DNA of 64,000 nt from Cognaticolwellia aestuarii (GTDB lineage: Bacteria; Pseudomonadota; Gammaproteobacteria; Enterobacterales; Alteromonadaceae), in assembly GCF_002000025.1 (NCBI RefSeq), contig NZ_MUZV01000004.1, positions 62,001-126,000 of the forward strand. The letters are read 5' to 3'. Positions 37,449-46,552 of the stretch are shown here, in pieces; within the stretch, counting starts at the first letter, position 1; each line of letters opens with the position of its first letter. Position numbers and translations under genes: made by a program. Below the pieces are notes generated by a model. It was given only the letters and a program-made list of their open reading frames with translations, did not search any database and was not told where the DNA came from.

Positions 37449-38726
37449 ATGAACACTGATAAAAACACCTTAGCGTATGCACAACAATTAGATCAAAACG
37501 ATCCACTTGCAGCAATGCGTGAGCACTTTGCTATCCCTAAACAGCCTGATGGCACAGACGAGTATTATTTCACCGGCAACTCATTAGGTTTACAGCCTAA
37601 ACTAGCTCGTGCCGCGGTAATTGAATTACTTGATGCGTGGCAAAAAAGAGGCGTAAAGGGGCATTTCGAAGGCGAATTCCCTTGGCTACCTTATCATGAG
37701 TTTTTAACCGAGCAAGCAGCTGAACTTGTCGGTGCATTGCCAAAAGAAGTGGTTATGATGAACTCACTTACCGCCAACTTACATTTTATGATGGCGAGCT
37801 TTTACCAACCAACTGAGCAACGTGCAAAGATCTTAATCGAGGATCATGCTTTTCCTTCTGATCATTACGCGGTTGAATCCCAATTAAAACATCACAATAA
37901 AAATGTCGATGACAACCTACTATTATGGGCACCAAGAGCCAACGAGGAGTTACTTAACTATGATGATCTTTGGCAATTAATCGAACAACACGGCGATGAA
38001 ATTGCCTTAATTTTACTGCCAGGCGTACAATATTATACTGGCCAAGTACTAGATATGGCACGAATCACCGAAATTGCCCATGCGAAAGGTATAAAGGTCG
38101 GCTTTGATCTCGCACATGCTGCAGGCAACATAGAGTTATCTTTACATCAATGGCAAGTCGACTTTGCTTGTTGGTGTAGTTATAAGTACCTCAATAGTGG
38201 CGCAGGCTCTGTTGCCGGCTGTTTTGTCCACCAACGACATGTTGAAAACACTGAACTGAATCGCTTTGCAGGTTGGTGGGGACATGACAAGTCTAGCCGC
38301 TTTAAAATGGAAAATAACTTTAAAGCAATTCCAAGCGCAGAAGGTTGGCAATTATCAAACCCACCGGTATTGTCATTAGCGGCTGTGCGTGGCTCTTTCG
38401 ATACCATCACTTTAGCGGGCGGCATGCCCGCACTACGTAAAAAATCGTTATTATTAACGGATTATTTGATCGAACTGCTCAGTGCACAATTGGGCGATAA
38501 AATTCGTATTATTACTCCTAAAAATGCGGCTGAGCGTGGTTGCCAATTATCGCTCATGGTCAATGATACGGGGATTGACGGCAAGGCGATGTTTAATGCT
38601 TTAGAAGCAAAAGGTGTTACCACTGACTGGCGAGAGCCTAATGTTATTCGCGTTGCTCCAGTGCCTTTGTACAATAGCTTTCAAGATATTTATCATTTTG
38701 TCAGCATATTAAAGGAGTGCCTTTAA
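37449..38726 (+). CDS. kynU: Kynureninase
   Basis: PLP enzyme splitting 3-hydroxykynurenine (or kynurenine) to 3-hydroxyanthranilate (anthranilate) and alanine. 425 residues; FTGNSLGLQPKLAR at the N-terminus, FDLAHAAGN with the PLP-ring Asp, and WCSYKYLNSGAGSVAG with the Schiff-base Lys246. The stop overlaps the start of the monooxygenase gene (TAATG). Confidence 0.97.
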   Translation: MNTDKNTLAYAQQLDQNDPLAAMREHFAIPKQPDGTDEYYFTGNSLGLQPKLARAAVIELLDAWQKRGVKGHFEGEFPWLPYHEFLTEQAAELVGALPKEVVMMNSLTANLHFMMASFYQPTEQRAKILIEDHAFPSDHYAVESQLKHHNKNVDDNLLLWAPRANEELLNYDDLWQLIEQHGDEIALILLPGVQYYTGQVLDMARITEIAHAKGIKVGFDLAHAAGNIELSLHQWQVDFACWCSYKYLNSGAGSVAGCFVHQRHVENTELNRFAGWWGHDKSSRFKMENNFKAIPSAEGWQLSNPPVLSLAAVRGSFDTITLAGGMPALRKKSLLLTDYLIELLSAQLGDKIRIITPKNAAERGCQLSLMVNDTGIDGKAMFNALEAKGVTTDWREPNVIRVAPVPLYNSFQDIYHFVSILKECL

Positions 38727-40126
38727 TGTCGCTCAGTAAAAATTCCTCTACACGTGAAACTATCACTATTGCCGGTGCCGGCCCTGTGGGGACGCTATTA
38801 GCCATCATTTTAGCGCGCCACGGCCACTCGGTTAACTTGTTTGAATCACGTCCTGACTCGCGGTTGAAAAGTATTTATCAAGGTAAATCAATCAATATCG
38901 CATTATCAGATCGAGGCTGGCTAGCTCTTGAGGCTGTTGGGCTTGATAGATTAGTCAAGCAACAAGCCATTGCGATGCACAAACGTATTATGCATGCCAT
39001 TGACGGCAGCCTTACCGAGCAAGCTTATGGTAAAGAATCGCAAGCAATTTGGTCTGTATCGCGTGCGGGTATTAACGAACAATTACTTGATTTAGCTGAG
39101 CAAGAACCATTAATTAGCATAAAGTTTGATCAACGATTAGTCGACGTTAACTTTGACAATGCCTGCGCCAGTTTTTTACACGAACATAATATTGAAAAAG
39201 TCTCTGCAGATATATTGTTTGGCGCCGACGGCGCTTATTCAAAAGTCAGGCGTTTAGCACAAGAAACACCGCGCTTTAGCTACAGCCAGTCTTATATGCC
39301 GCAAAGCTATATTGAGCTACATATTCCAGCCAATGATGACGGTTCATTTAAAATGGCGAAAAATGCCTTACACATTTGGCCACGAAATAAGTTTATGTTG
39401 ATCGCCTTACCAAATCCTGACGGTTCGTTCACTTGTACATTATTTCTCGACTTTCAAGGCGACATGTCATTTGCATCATTGACTGAGCGCGATAACGTTG
39501 AACAGTTTTTCCAAGCTAACTTTGCCGATGCTATGGCTTTATTAGAGAACCCAATTGATGACTTCATGGCAAAAACGGCTAATCCATTGTTTCTGGTAAA
39601 AGTTGATCCTTGGGTGATCAACGAAAAAGTTGCGCTGATCGGAGATGCTGCTCATGCCATGGTGCCATTTTATGGCCAAGGCATGAACTGTGGCTTTGAA
39701 GATTGCCGTGAACTAGGACAATTGATTACTCAGTATAATCACAACTGGTCAAAAATATTTCCCGCCTACCAAGCGCAAAGAAAAATAAATGCTGATGCGA
39801 TAACTGAGTTAGCCCAACGTAATTTTATTGAAATGAGCGAACACTCGGGTCAAGCTAGATTTTTATTACAAAAAAAAATTGAAGCTGAGTTTCATCAACG
39901 CCACCCTGAACTCTGGACTCCTCTGTATTCAATGGTGACTTTTTCGCCAGACATTCCCTATTCAACGGCGTTAGTTATCGGTGATATTCAGCAAGTCATT
40001 ATGCAAGAAATCATGCAAATCCCTAATATTGAAAGCTGTTGGCAAGACGACCTCGTTTACGAAAAGCTTTACCAATTAGCCCATGCACTCATAAACGATC
40101 AACAGCAAGGTTTATCTCATGACTAA
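38726..40126 (+). CDS. kmo: Kynurenine 3-monooxygenase
   Basis: FAD-dependent hydroxylase converting kynurenine to 3-hydroxykynurenine with NADPH. Features: IAGAGPVGTLLAIILARHGH, the ADILFGADGAYSKVRR motif, and GDAAHAMVPFYGQGMNCGFEDC. AAGGAG at 38711-38716 is 9 nt from the ATG at 38726, which overlaps the kynU stop; the frame reaches back to a GTG at 38717. The C-terminal region after about residue 380 is amphipathic, as in bacterial Kmo. Confidence 0.95.
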   Translation: MSLSKNSSTRETITIAGAGPVGTLLAIILARHGHSVNLFESRPDSRLKSIYQGKSINIALSDRGWLALEAVGLDRLVKQQAIAMHKRIMHAIDGSLTEQAYGKESQAIWSVSRAGINEQLLDLAEQEPLISIKFDQRLVDVNFDNACASFLHEHNIEKVSADILFGADGAYSKVRRLAQETPRFSYSQSYMPQSYIELHIPANDDGSFKMAKNALHIWPRNKFMLIALPNPDGSFTCTLFLDFQGDMSFASLTERDNVEQFFQANFADAMALLENPIDDFMAKTANPLFLVKVDPWVINEKVALIGDAAHAMVPFYGQGMNCGFEDCRELGQLITQYNHNWSKIFPAYQAQRKINADAITELAQRNFIEMSEHSGQARFLLQKKIEAEFHQRHPELWTPLYSMVTFSPDIPYSTALVIGDIQQVIMQEIMQIPNIESCWQDDLVYEKLYQLAHALINDQQQGLSHD

Positions 40127-41081
40127 ATCTGACTATAAAACCATAAACGCGAATAAATCAGCTTCGAATACAACAGCACATACAAGTGCCGACAACACAA
40201 GTGGTTGCCCTTTTCACCAAGCAAGGGCTAACGTAAATAGTAGCGCAGATAGTAACACTCGTCCGCTTGAGCAAGGGATACATCAAGACTTTAACAACGA
40301 TATGTCTTACGGGGATTACCTACAATTAAGCCAAGTGCTATCTGCGCAAAAGCCCTTAAGTGGCGAGCATGACGAAATGCTCTTTATTATTATTCATCAA
40401 ACTAGCGAATTATGGTTAAAGTTAGCCGGCCATGAATTACAAAGTGCGATTAATTATATAAAAGCTGAAGATTTTGGTCCTGCTTTCAAAGTGATTGCCA
40501 GGGTTAAACAAATATTTATGCAACTAACCCAGTCTTGGAATATTTTATCGACGTTGACCCCAAGCGATTATTTAAAATTTCGTGACGACTTAGGTCGTTC
40601 TTCAGGTTTTCAAAGTTGTGGTTACCGCAAATTAGAGTTTTTATTAGGTAATAAAAGTGCTGATATGCTCAATATTCATCGTGCTAACAGCAGTGAATAT
40701 CATGAACTTGAGGCACTGTTAAAACAAAATAGTTTATACGATGAGGTCATCATCGCACTAGCAAACGCCGGCTTTAGCATCGACAAAAAGGTTAGCAAAC
40801 GCGATGTTACCCAAGCCTATCAGCGTAACGACAGTGTTTTGCAAGCATGGTTGAGTGTTTACCAGCAACCTGAAACTTATTTCGAGCTATATGAATTAGC
40901 AGAAAAACTAGTCGATATTGAAGATGCTTTTCAGCAGTGGCGTTTTAAGCATATGTATACAGTGCAACGTATTATCGGTTACAAAAAAGGTACAGGGGGA
41001 TCATCAGGTGTAGGCTTTTTGAAAAAAGCTTTAGATGTTAGTTTTTTTCCTGAGCTGTTTGAAGTACGCACGCATTTATAG
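40119..41081 (+). CDS. kynA: Tryptophan 2,3-dioxygenase
   Basis: Haem dioxygenase opening the indole ring of tryptophan to N-formylkynurenine, the first step of the pathway. Family motifs: DEMLFIIIHQTSELWLKL, DDLGRSSGFQSCGYRKLEFLLG and the C-terminal HMYTVQRIIGYKKGTGGSSGVGFL with the proximal His. The first 60 or so residues are an unusual Asn/Ser/Thr-rich stretch containing GCPFH. It overlaps kmo by 8 nt and is the last gene of the cluster, so the entry enzyme is furthest from the first promoter. Confidence 0.97.
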   Translation: MTKSDYKTINANKSASNTTAHTSADNTSGCPFHQARANVNSSADSNTRPLEQGIHQDFNNDMSYGDYLQLSQVLSAQKPLSGEHDEMLFIIIHQTSELWLKLAGHELQSAINYIKAEDFGPAFKVIARVKQIFMQLTQSWNILSTLTPSDYLKFRDDLGRSSGFQSCGYRKLEFLLGNKSADMLNIHRANSSEYHELEALLKQNSLYDEVIIALANAGFSIDKKVSKRDVTQAYQRNDSVLQAWLSVYQQPETYFELYELAEKLVDIEDAFQQWRFKHMYTVQRIIGYKKGTGGSSGVGFLKKALDVSFFPELFEVRTHL

Positions 41082-41107
41082 TGCAACGCTGTAAACACGT
41101 CATGGTT

Positions 41108-41136
41108 AACCGTCATGTCCAGTTGCCATGACGGTT
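41108..41136. other. Stem-loop between kynA and the convergent Atl gene
   Basis: AACCGTCATG (41108-41117) pairs with CATGACGGTT (41127-41136) around 9 nt. No T run follows on either strand, so terminator activity is doubtful. Confidence 0.5.
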
Positions 41137-41179
41137 ATGCTTGGCTAATTAAGCGTAGCCGTTGTGATTTTAGGCAGCA

Positions 41180-41560
41180 TTACCCCTCAAGTACAAACAA
41201 TAACTCTGCCAAGTCAGGCTGCCACTGAAAGTCTTTTAACTTAATTTTTCCGCCAATTACCACGACTTGTTCATCTTGCAGCAAATTACGTTGTTGTCGA
41301 AAGTTATCAGTGTCTGGCGCAAACGAAATTTTGCCTTGTGAATTAATCACTCTATGCCATGGTACAGCCTGACCACGCCAGCCAATCTTAGGCACCGAGC
41401 CTAAGGCTTTACCGACTAATCGTGCCCGACCAGGCAAACCAGCTAAATCAGCAATTTGCCCATAACAGGCCACTTTACCTAAAGGAATAGCCTGTACCGC
41501 TTGCCATATTTTTATATGCTTTTCATTTGGCTTTATTGCTGAAGTTAATTGAGTAACCAT
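41180..41560 (-). CDS. Alkyltransferase-like protein (Atl)
   Basis: A 126-residue MGMT-family DNA-binding protein in which the alkyl-acceptor Cys is Trp68 (AVPWHRVINSQGKIS). Such Atl proteins bind O6-alkylguanine and hand it to nucleotide excision repair rather than repairing it directly (E. coli YbaZ is the model). VACYGQIADLAGLPGRARLVG is the DNA-binding helix region. Its ATG overlaps the stop of a small gene upstream (TTAATG), so the two are translationally coupled. Confidence 0.92.
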   Translation of the reverse strand: MVTQLTSAIKPNEKHIKIWQAVQAIPLGKVACYGQIADLAGLPGRARLVGKALGSVPKIGWRGQAVPWHRVINSQGKISFAPDTDNFRQQRNLLQDEQVVVIGGKIKLKDFQWQPDLAELLFVLEG

Positions 41561-41721
41561 TAATTAGTAAAGAGCTTGTTAATTATTAACTCTGCCTCAT
41601 GAAATAAATGTTGTGCTACATTTTCTGCTAAAGGTGGATAATTTTCAACGTCAGATGAACATGCATGATGAGAAAACACACCACGACAGCTGTTTAAGAG
41701 TTTGTTTATAACACGTGGCAT
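41560..41721 (-). CDS. Small protein (53 residues) coupled to the Atl gene
   Basis: Hand translation gives MPRVINKLLNSCRGVFSHHA, then CSSDVENYPPLAENVAQHL and a C-terminal amphipathic helix ending INKLFTN. AGGGA lies upstream; with it, a TTG at 41730 would be ideally spaced and add three residues. The stop overlaps the Atl start, which argues for real translation. Two Cys and two adjacent His could bind metal, but this is only a composition remark. Family not recognised. Confidence 0.6.
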   Translation of the reverse strand: MPRVINKLLNSCRGVFSHHACSSDVENYPPLAENVAQHLFHEAELIINKLFTN

Positions 41722-41783
41722 TGTTTTCAACAATATTCCCTGATAATCAATACATTATTAGCTGGAATAGTACAAATATAGGT

Positions 41784-42878
41784 TTAGATTAAAAGCGCTT
41801 TGTCTCTCTTCAATTTTGCTAATAGGGCATTAACACTTGGCAATTGCTCTGTGACCTGTGCTTTGTCATAAAATTCATCTTTAATCATCGGCGGTGATTC
41901 AACATAATTATCGTGAATAATTTGTTCTATTATACTGATGCTTTCGTTAACTATCGTGGGGTAATTAGCAAAATTATCGCCCGCTTCAAGTACCTCTAAT
42001 ACTGTTTTTTCCCAATCGGTGTACCAACGAGCATGAATATCTTTACGGCTTGATTTTTCGGCTAACGAGATATTTTCCATTAGCTGTTGATAGAGTGCAT
42101 ATTCATCTTTTGCTTGAAGAAAAGAGCGTTTGGTGGCACCTTTAGCCATGCTGGGGCGCACTAGAGATAACAACTCGATACTTTCATCAGCCAGTGATTT
42201 CGCTAATGATAGCAACACTTTTGCACTGCGATAGCGAGCAAGATTTGGGAAGTAGTCTCGTACTTGTTGTAACTCAGTTAACTGCTTCGAAATTTCCTTT
42301 TCCCACAACATCACGGCAGGTATTTCATGTTGCAAAGCACTTTCTTGGATATACTCAAAAGCGCGCCTTAATTCAATAACGCTATGGTTGAGTTTATTCA
42401 CTAGTTCATTACCTTGAATTAAATCCCAATCAACCACCTTTGACTGATAAAAGCGCTCGAATATTGGCCTTAATGATAATTGCCGATATTGATAGGAACG
42501 ATCAATGCTTTCTTGGGCTTTTAATAACGTTAACAGCGGACGGCCTGACTGAATCAATACCTGTTTACTGTCTGCGCTAGGAAAACTGCGATAAGCTTCA
42601 TGACTAGCAAGATAGGCAGTGTGATAATCATCATTGGCAAGTGCCCGTTCAGCAGTAGCTAATTTTTCCTGTGAATTTTCAGCCAGCACCAATTGCTCTT
42701 GATAGGTTTCGGGGGACAATTGTGCTAATTTTTTTAACGCTAAGGTCAGTGATGACAGTTTTTGAGTTTTTTGGGCTTCTTGATAAGCACTTAATGCCTG
42801 ACTGTAGTCTGAAGGCGCACAAGAAACAACATAAAAGAGCAATAAACTTAAAACAGCTATTCGGTAATTCACCCCCAT
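41784..42878 (-). CDS. Predicted lipoprotein of unknown function
   Basis: A 364-residue envelope protein. The signal peptide (MGVNYRIAVLSLLLFYV) ends in a lipobox VVSC, so it is probably lipidated; the residue after Cys is Ala, favouring the outer membrane under the Asp+2 rule. The mature part is almost wholly helical, with repeats of TPR-like character in the first 120 residues (ALANDDYHTAYLASHEAY). AAGGG 7 nt before the ATG at 42878 sets the start; the frame begins two codons earlier at a TTG. I do not recognise the family. Confidence 0.75.
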   Translation of the reverse strand: MGVNYRIAVLSLLLFYVVSCAPSDYSQALSAYQEAQKTQKLSSLTLALKKLAQLSPETYQEQLVLAENSQEKLATAERALANDDYHTAYLASHEAYRSFPSADSKQVLIQSGRPLLTLLKAQESIDRSYQYRQLSLRPIFERFYQSKVVDWDLIQGNELVNKLNHSVIELRRAFEYIQESALQHEIPAVMLWEKEISKQLTELQQVRDYFPNLARYRSAKVLLSLAKSLADESIELLSLVRPSMAKGATKRSFLQAKDEYALYQQLMENISLAEKSSRKDIHARWYTDWEKTVLEVLEAGDNFANYPTIVNESISIIEQIIHDNYVESPPMIKDEFYDKAQVTEQLPSVNALLAKLKRDKALLI

Positions 42879-42973
42879 TTTCAAACCCTTTTATATGCTA
42901 AATACTTAATAATAAAGCAATTACTAAATAAACACGAGCACTAATATAATTAACATACTTTAACAAGAGCACT

Positions 42974-43000
42974 AAAAAACCACTTCAAATGAAGTGGTTT
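42974..43000 (-). terminator. Terminator after the HvfA-like gene
   Basis: GAAGTGGTTT/AAACCACTTC stem with a 4-nt loop. On the minus strand it runs into TTTTTT. Confidence 0.8.
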
Positions 43001-43041
43001 CTATGAATGTAGATGAATAACTTAGTGACTAAGTAATGAGC

Positions 43042-43452
43042 TTATTCGCCACACTTGCCTTCACCACATTTACCTTTAGCTTTAGTCTTTGCTTTAGTTT
43101 CGCCACACTTGCCTTCGCCACATTTACCTTTGGCTTTGGCTTTCATTTTAGTCTCGCCGCATTTACCTTCGCCACATTTACCTTCGCCACATTTACCTTT
43201 GGCTTTGTCTTTCATTTTACTTTCGCCGCATTTACCTTCGCCACATTTACCTTTGGCTTTGTCTTTCATTTTGCTTTCGCCACATTTGCCTTCACCACAT
43301 TTACCTTTTTCGTGGTCATCAGCAGAAACGATAGTCATAGTATTTTGTACAGCAAATGGGTTAGTCTCTGCTTTTGCTGGCATAGTTGCCGCAACAGTTA
43401 ATGCAAATAAACCTAATAAAGCTGCAATTGAAGATTTTTTGATTAATTTCAT
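43042..43452 (-). CDS. HvfA-like exported peptide with 11 KCGE repeats (candidate RiPP metallophore precursor)
   Basis: A 136-residue protein: signal peptide (MKLIKKSSIAALLGLFALTV, cleavage after AKA at about residue 28), a short spacer, then from residue 49 a Lys/Gly/Glu repeat region with all 11 cysteines in GKCGE contexts (Cys 52, 57, 70, 75, 88, 93, 98, 111, 116, 129, 134). Six are in EGKCG, the motif modified by the multi-iron (DUF692/MNIO) enzyme HvfB with HvfC in Haemophilus HvfA, where Cys becomes a copper-binding oxazolone/thioamide. Here no MNIO, DUF2063 or DoxX gene lies within the window. AAGGA precedes the ATG. Likely role: periplasmic copper sequestration; alternatively an unmodified thiol metallochaperone. 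Confidence 0.8.
   Translation of the reverse strand: MKLIKKSSIAALLGLFALTVAATMPAKAETNPFAVQNTMTIVSADDHEKGKCGEGKCGESKMKDKAKGKCGEGKCGESKMKDKAKGKCGEGKCGEGKCGETKMKAKAKGKCGEGKCGETKAKTKAKGKCGEGKCGE
43045..43308 (-). repeat. 54-bp direct repeats encoding the KCGE array
   Basis: The coding DNA repeats with an 18-codon period (Cys 52, 70, 88 and again 111, 129), with one extra five-residue insertion. The DNA repeats are near-identical, so copy number can change by recombination. Confidence 0.85.
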
Positions 43453-43631
43453 TACTTTTTCCTTTTAATTTTTCAATTTGACACTACATCATATAAGTAT
43501 AGCTATTTACAAAGACCCTATGGACTGTAAATAAATTTCAAGTACTGTACACTTTTTACATAGAATTAAAGAAACTCACGTTTTATCAAACATAATATTT
43601 TTCCAACCTAATTGAGCCTAGCTTTATCTTC

Positions 43632-44585
43632 ATGAAACCACAAGTTAATAAAATAATCCTAGCGCCAATGGAAGGTGTAGCGGATCAGTTAATGCGCCAT
43701 TTACTAAGCTCACTAAATAGTTATGACTTTTGCATAACTGAGTTTGTTCGAGTAGTTGATTCTTTAGTGCCTAAACATGTGTTTAGAAAAATTTGCCCTG
43801 AAATCGCTAATCATTGTTGCACAGAAAATGGCACGCCATTAAGGATGCAGCTACTTGGACAAGAGCCCGATTGGATGGCAGAAAATGCGGTTAGGGCAAT
43901 TGAACTAGGCTCACATGGCATTGATGTAAATTTTGGCTGCCCGGCCAAAGCAGTCAATAAAAGCAAAGGGGGGGCGGTTTTATTGAATGAACCAGAAAAA
44001 ATTTATCAGATATTAACAAAAATCAAAGCCGCTATTAGCCAAGATACAACATTGTCAGCAAAAATTAGACTAGGATTCAATGATGCATCAAAACTCAATG
44101 AAATTGTCAGTGCCGTTGAATGTGCAGGTGCTGAACAGCTAACAATTCATGCGCGAACTAAGCTCGATGGCTATCGACCACCGGCATATTGGCACTTTAT
44201 TGCCGAATTAACACAAAAGCACAGCCTTGAAATATTTGCTAATGGGGAAATTTGGAATAAAGCCGATGCCCAAAACTGCTTACAACAAAGCCAAACCGCT
44301 AATTTGATGCTAGGACGTGGCGCATTGGCACTTCCTAACTTAGCTAATGTGATTAAATTTGATGCCACGCCCATGCCTTGGTCTGAACTGAGCCTACTGT
44401 TAAAGCGTTACAGTGCACTTGAATTAGATGGTAATAAAAGCTTTTATTTCTCAAGCCGCTTAAAACAGTGGTTACGCTACTTAAGATTACAGTACCCGCA
44501 AGCTGAGCAGCTATTTAATGCGATCAAACTATTAAAAGATAAAGCAGAAATTCTGCAACAAATTGACCTTATTTCATCATCATAG
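43632..44585 (+). CDS. dusC: tRNA-dihydrouridine(16) synthase
   Basis: FMN-dependent reductase making dihydrouridine at position 16 of tRNA. 317 residues with ILAPMEGVADQLMRHLL, the catalytic Cys in DVNFGCPAKAVNKSKGGAVLL, TIHARTKLDGYRPPAYW and ANGEIWNKADA. DusC type (U16) is inferred from the short form and the C-terminal helical domain, rather than DusA or DusB. Divergent from the HvfA-like gene. Confidence 0.92.
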   Translation: MKPQVNKIILAPMEGVADQLMRHLLSSLNSYDFCITEFVRVVDSLVPKHVFRKICPEIANHCCTENGTPLRMQLLGQEPDWMAENAVRAIELGSHGIDVNFGCPAKAVNKSKGGAVLLNEPEKIYQILTKIKAAISQDTTLSAKIRLGFNDASKLNEIVSAVECAGAEQLTIHARTKLDGYRPPAYWHFIAELTQKHSLEIFANGEIWNKADAQNCLQQSQTANLMLGRGALALPNLANVIKFDATPMPWSELSLLLKRYSALELDGNKSFYFSSRLKQWLRYLRLQYPQAEQLFNAIKLLKDKAEILQQIDLISSS

Positions 44586-44788
44586 GTCAATTAAAAAAAG
44601 ATATATTTGTATTCTTCCTGCAAATATAAGTCTCATTTGAGCAGCTTGTTCTGGCAAAGTTGGACTTATGAGTAATAAGCATAATGCGGTAAAAATAATT
44701 ATTAAACTAACGCAGCTTTTTAATATTTAACAAGGTAATATATTTTGTCTAAAAGATAGTTAATCTGATGAAATAAGAAGTAGCAATA

Positions 44789-45769
44789 GTGAAAAAAGGT
44801 TCAGAGTTAAGGGCTCGTTATAACGACATCAACCGTGGTGTATACTTTATTGGTACAACCCCACCCAAAAATGATACCCCCATTGAGCAAGTGTCGGCCA
44901 TTGCCGATAAACTCCTTGAACGAGTCAGCGATATCGACTTTGACGGTTTAATTGTTTATGACATACAAGATGAAGATTCTCGTACCTCACAACCGCGCCC
45001 GTTCCCTTTTAAAACTACCCACGATCCTAGACTCTATTCGTCACTTTTAAATAAAAAGTCGACACGACCCGTGATCACCTATAAAAGTGTTGTGCAGTCT
45101 AATGCTGATGACTTTGAACAATGGACTAATGACGCATGGCATGATTATGGCGTTCGTGACATTGTGTTAGTTGGCAGCCCTTCTAAACAAAATAATATTA
45201 GTTTACCGTTAACTGATGCTTATAAAACCTTAGTAGCCAATGAAAATGACTTTTTTATTGGTGGTATTACCATTGCTGAACGCCATGCAAATAAAGGTAA
45301 TGAGCATGCTAAACTCATTGAAAAACATCAGCAAGGTTGCAACTTTTTTATCTCACAGGCTATTTACAACGCGCAAGCAACCATTGACATGCTGACGCGC
45401 TATGCCATTGAGTGTCAACAACAGGGTCTAAAACCTCAACGTATTATTTTAACTTTTTCACCGTGCGGCAGTAAAAAAACCTTGGAGTTTATCGAATGGC
45501 TTGGGGTAAGCGTACCTGAAGCAACAAGCTTACGTATTTTAAATGCCGAGCAACCGTTATATGAATCAATTAGGATTTGCAGTAATACCTTAGTCCAAAT
45601 ACTTGATGCGGTATTACCGTATAAGTTACCGCTTGGGCTTAATATCGAAAGCTTAACCAATCGAAAAGAAGAAATTGACGGCTCGATTCTGTTGTATAAA
45701 TTATTGCGTTCAACGATGGATAATTATCTAGCTAAACAAGAACTAACCGCTCTTATCACTGATAAATAG
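44789..45769 (+). CDS. Methylenetetrahydrofolate reductase-like protein
   Basis: A 326-residue protein distantly resembling the MetF TIM barrel: IGGITIAERHANKGNEHAKLIEKHQQGCNFFISQAIYN aligns with the region where MetF has its folate/FAD-binding GYPE and TQ motifs (here the Gln is kept). A GTG start is used, with AAGAAG upstream. It is too divergent from MetF to assume the same reaction. No methionine genes flank it. I would label it MTHFR-like, function unproven. Confidence 0.6.
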   Translation: MKKGSELRARYNDINRGVYFIGTTPPKNDTPIEQVSAIADKLLERVSDIDFDGLIVYDIQDEDSRTSQPRPFPFKTTHDPRLYSSLLNKKSTRPVITYKSVVQSNADDFEQWTNDAWHDYGVRDIVLVGSPSKQNNISLPLTDAYKTLVANENDFFIGGITIAERHANKGNEHAKLIEKHQQGCNFFISQAIYNAQATIDMLTRYAIECQQQGLKPQRIILTFSPCGSKKTLEFIEWLGVSVPEATSLRILNAEQPLYESIRICSNTLVQILDAVLPYKLPLGLNIESLTNRKEEIDGSILLYKLLRSTMDNYLAKQELTALITDK

Positions 45770-45871
45770 GCATTTTTTATTTTTATTTAGATACGCTATG
45801 CTTATTGATAAAGGTGATTAGCTTCGATCTTTAATCCATACAATAAATAGAGCATAAAGTGAGGATAAGGT

Positions 45872-46114
45872 ATGTCTGGTACAGCAATGGTAGTCGCAAT
45901 CGTATTCATCTCAGTAGGGTTTGGGGTGATATTCGACATGTATAAAAAGCATTTAGACTTTAAAGAAAAAACCTTAAATCATAACAGTCAAAGTAATGAA
46001 CAAGTTATCGCTATGAAAAAACAAGTGCAAACATTAGAAGAGCGTATGCAAGTGTTAGAGAAAATTGTGACTGATGAAGGGTACGATGTTCGAAAAGAAA
46101 TAAACAGATTGTGA
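45872..46114 (+). CDS. PspB-like small membrane protein
   Basis: 80 residues: one N-terminal membrane helix (VVAIVFISVGFGVIF), a basic stretch, then a coiled coil ending LEERMQVLEKIVTDEGYDV, which resembles the C-terminus of phage-shock protein B. PspB works with PspC to sense inner-membrane stress. No pspA or pspC lies nearby, so this is a stand-alone relative. GAGGA/AAGG-like bases precede the ATG. Confidence 0.7.
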   Translation: MSGTAMVVAIVFISVGFGVIFDMYKKHLDFKEKTLNHNSQSNEQVIAMKKQVQTLEERMQVLEKIVTDEGYDVRKEINRL

Positions 46115-46282
46115 TGCAACCAAGTGCATGGTGAAAACACTGCCGCAAGCTGTCAGATAAAAACTGCGAGTAAAAAGTGTCAACTTATCTTCGTAGCTTT
46201 TTATTTTACTGGCAGCTAATAGCTTCAATTATCGCTACCTTTTTACTTAAAACTACGACCTATATTTGATATGAAATTAATC

Positions 46283-46471
46283 ATGAGATCCGCGTTTGAC
46301 AATTTACGACTTAATCCACTGCATAGCGTTGAAAGCGATGTAAATGGTGAGAAGCAAGTGGTAAAAATATTTTGCAACGAGCAGTTAATTGCCAAAAGAG
46401 TCACACTCAAGAAATCGGTACGTTATTTTGCTATTAAAGCTTATCAGCACTTCTTAACACAAGAAGAATAA
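46283..46471 (+). CDS. Small hypothetical protein
   Basis: About 62 residues (from MRSAFDNLRLNPLHSVE; an in-frame ATG lies at 46271), basic, without signal or membrane segment. The sequence DVNGEKQVVKIFCNEQLIAKRVTLKK has plausible alternating strands. No clear ribosome-binding site for either start. Not recognised. Confidence 0.45.
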   Translation: MRSAFDNLRLNPLHSVESDVNGEKQVVKIFCNEQLIAKRVTLKKSVRYFAIKAYQHFLTQEE

Positions 46472-46552
46472 AACAAGCGCTTAATGCGCTATCAAGAACT
46501 TGCTTTAAATTTTTAATTTTTGCTAACGAAAAACCTCGAGCTAGCTATGACA

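Noticed and set aside
43055-43468. Plus-strand Pro/His/Leu repeat frame opposite the HvfA-like gene
   Set aside because: It is the antisense image of the KCGE repeats. The minus-strand gene has a signal peptide and ribosome-binding site; this one has neither.
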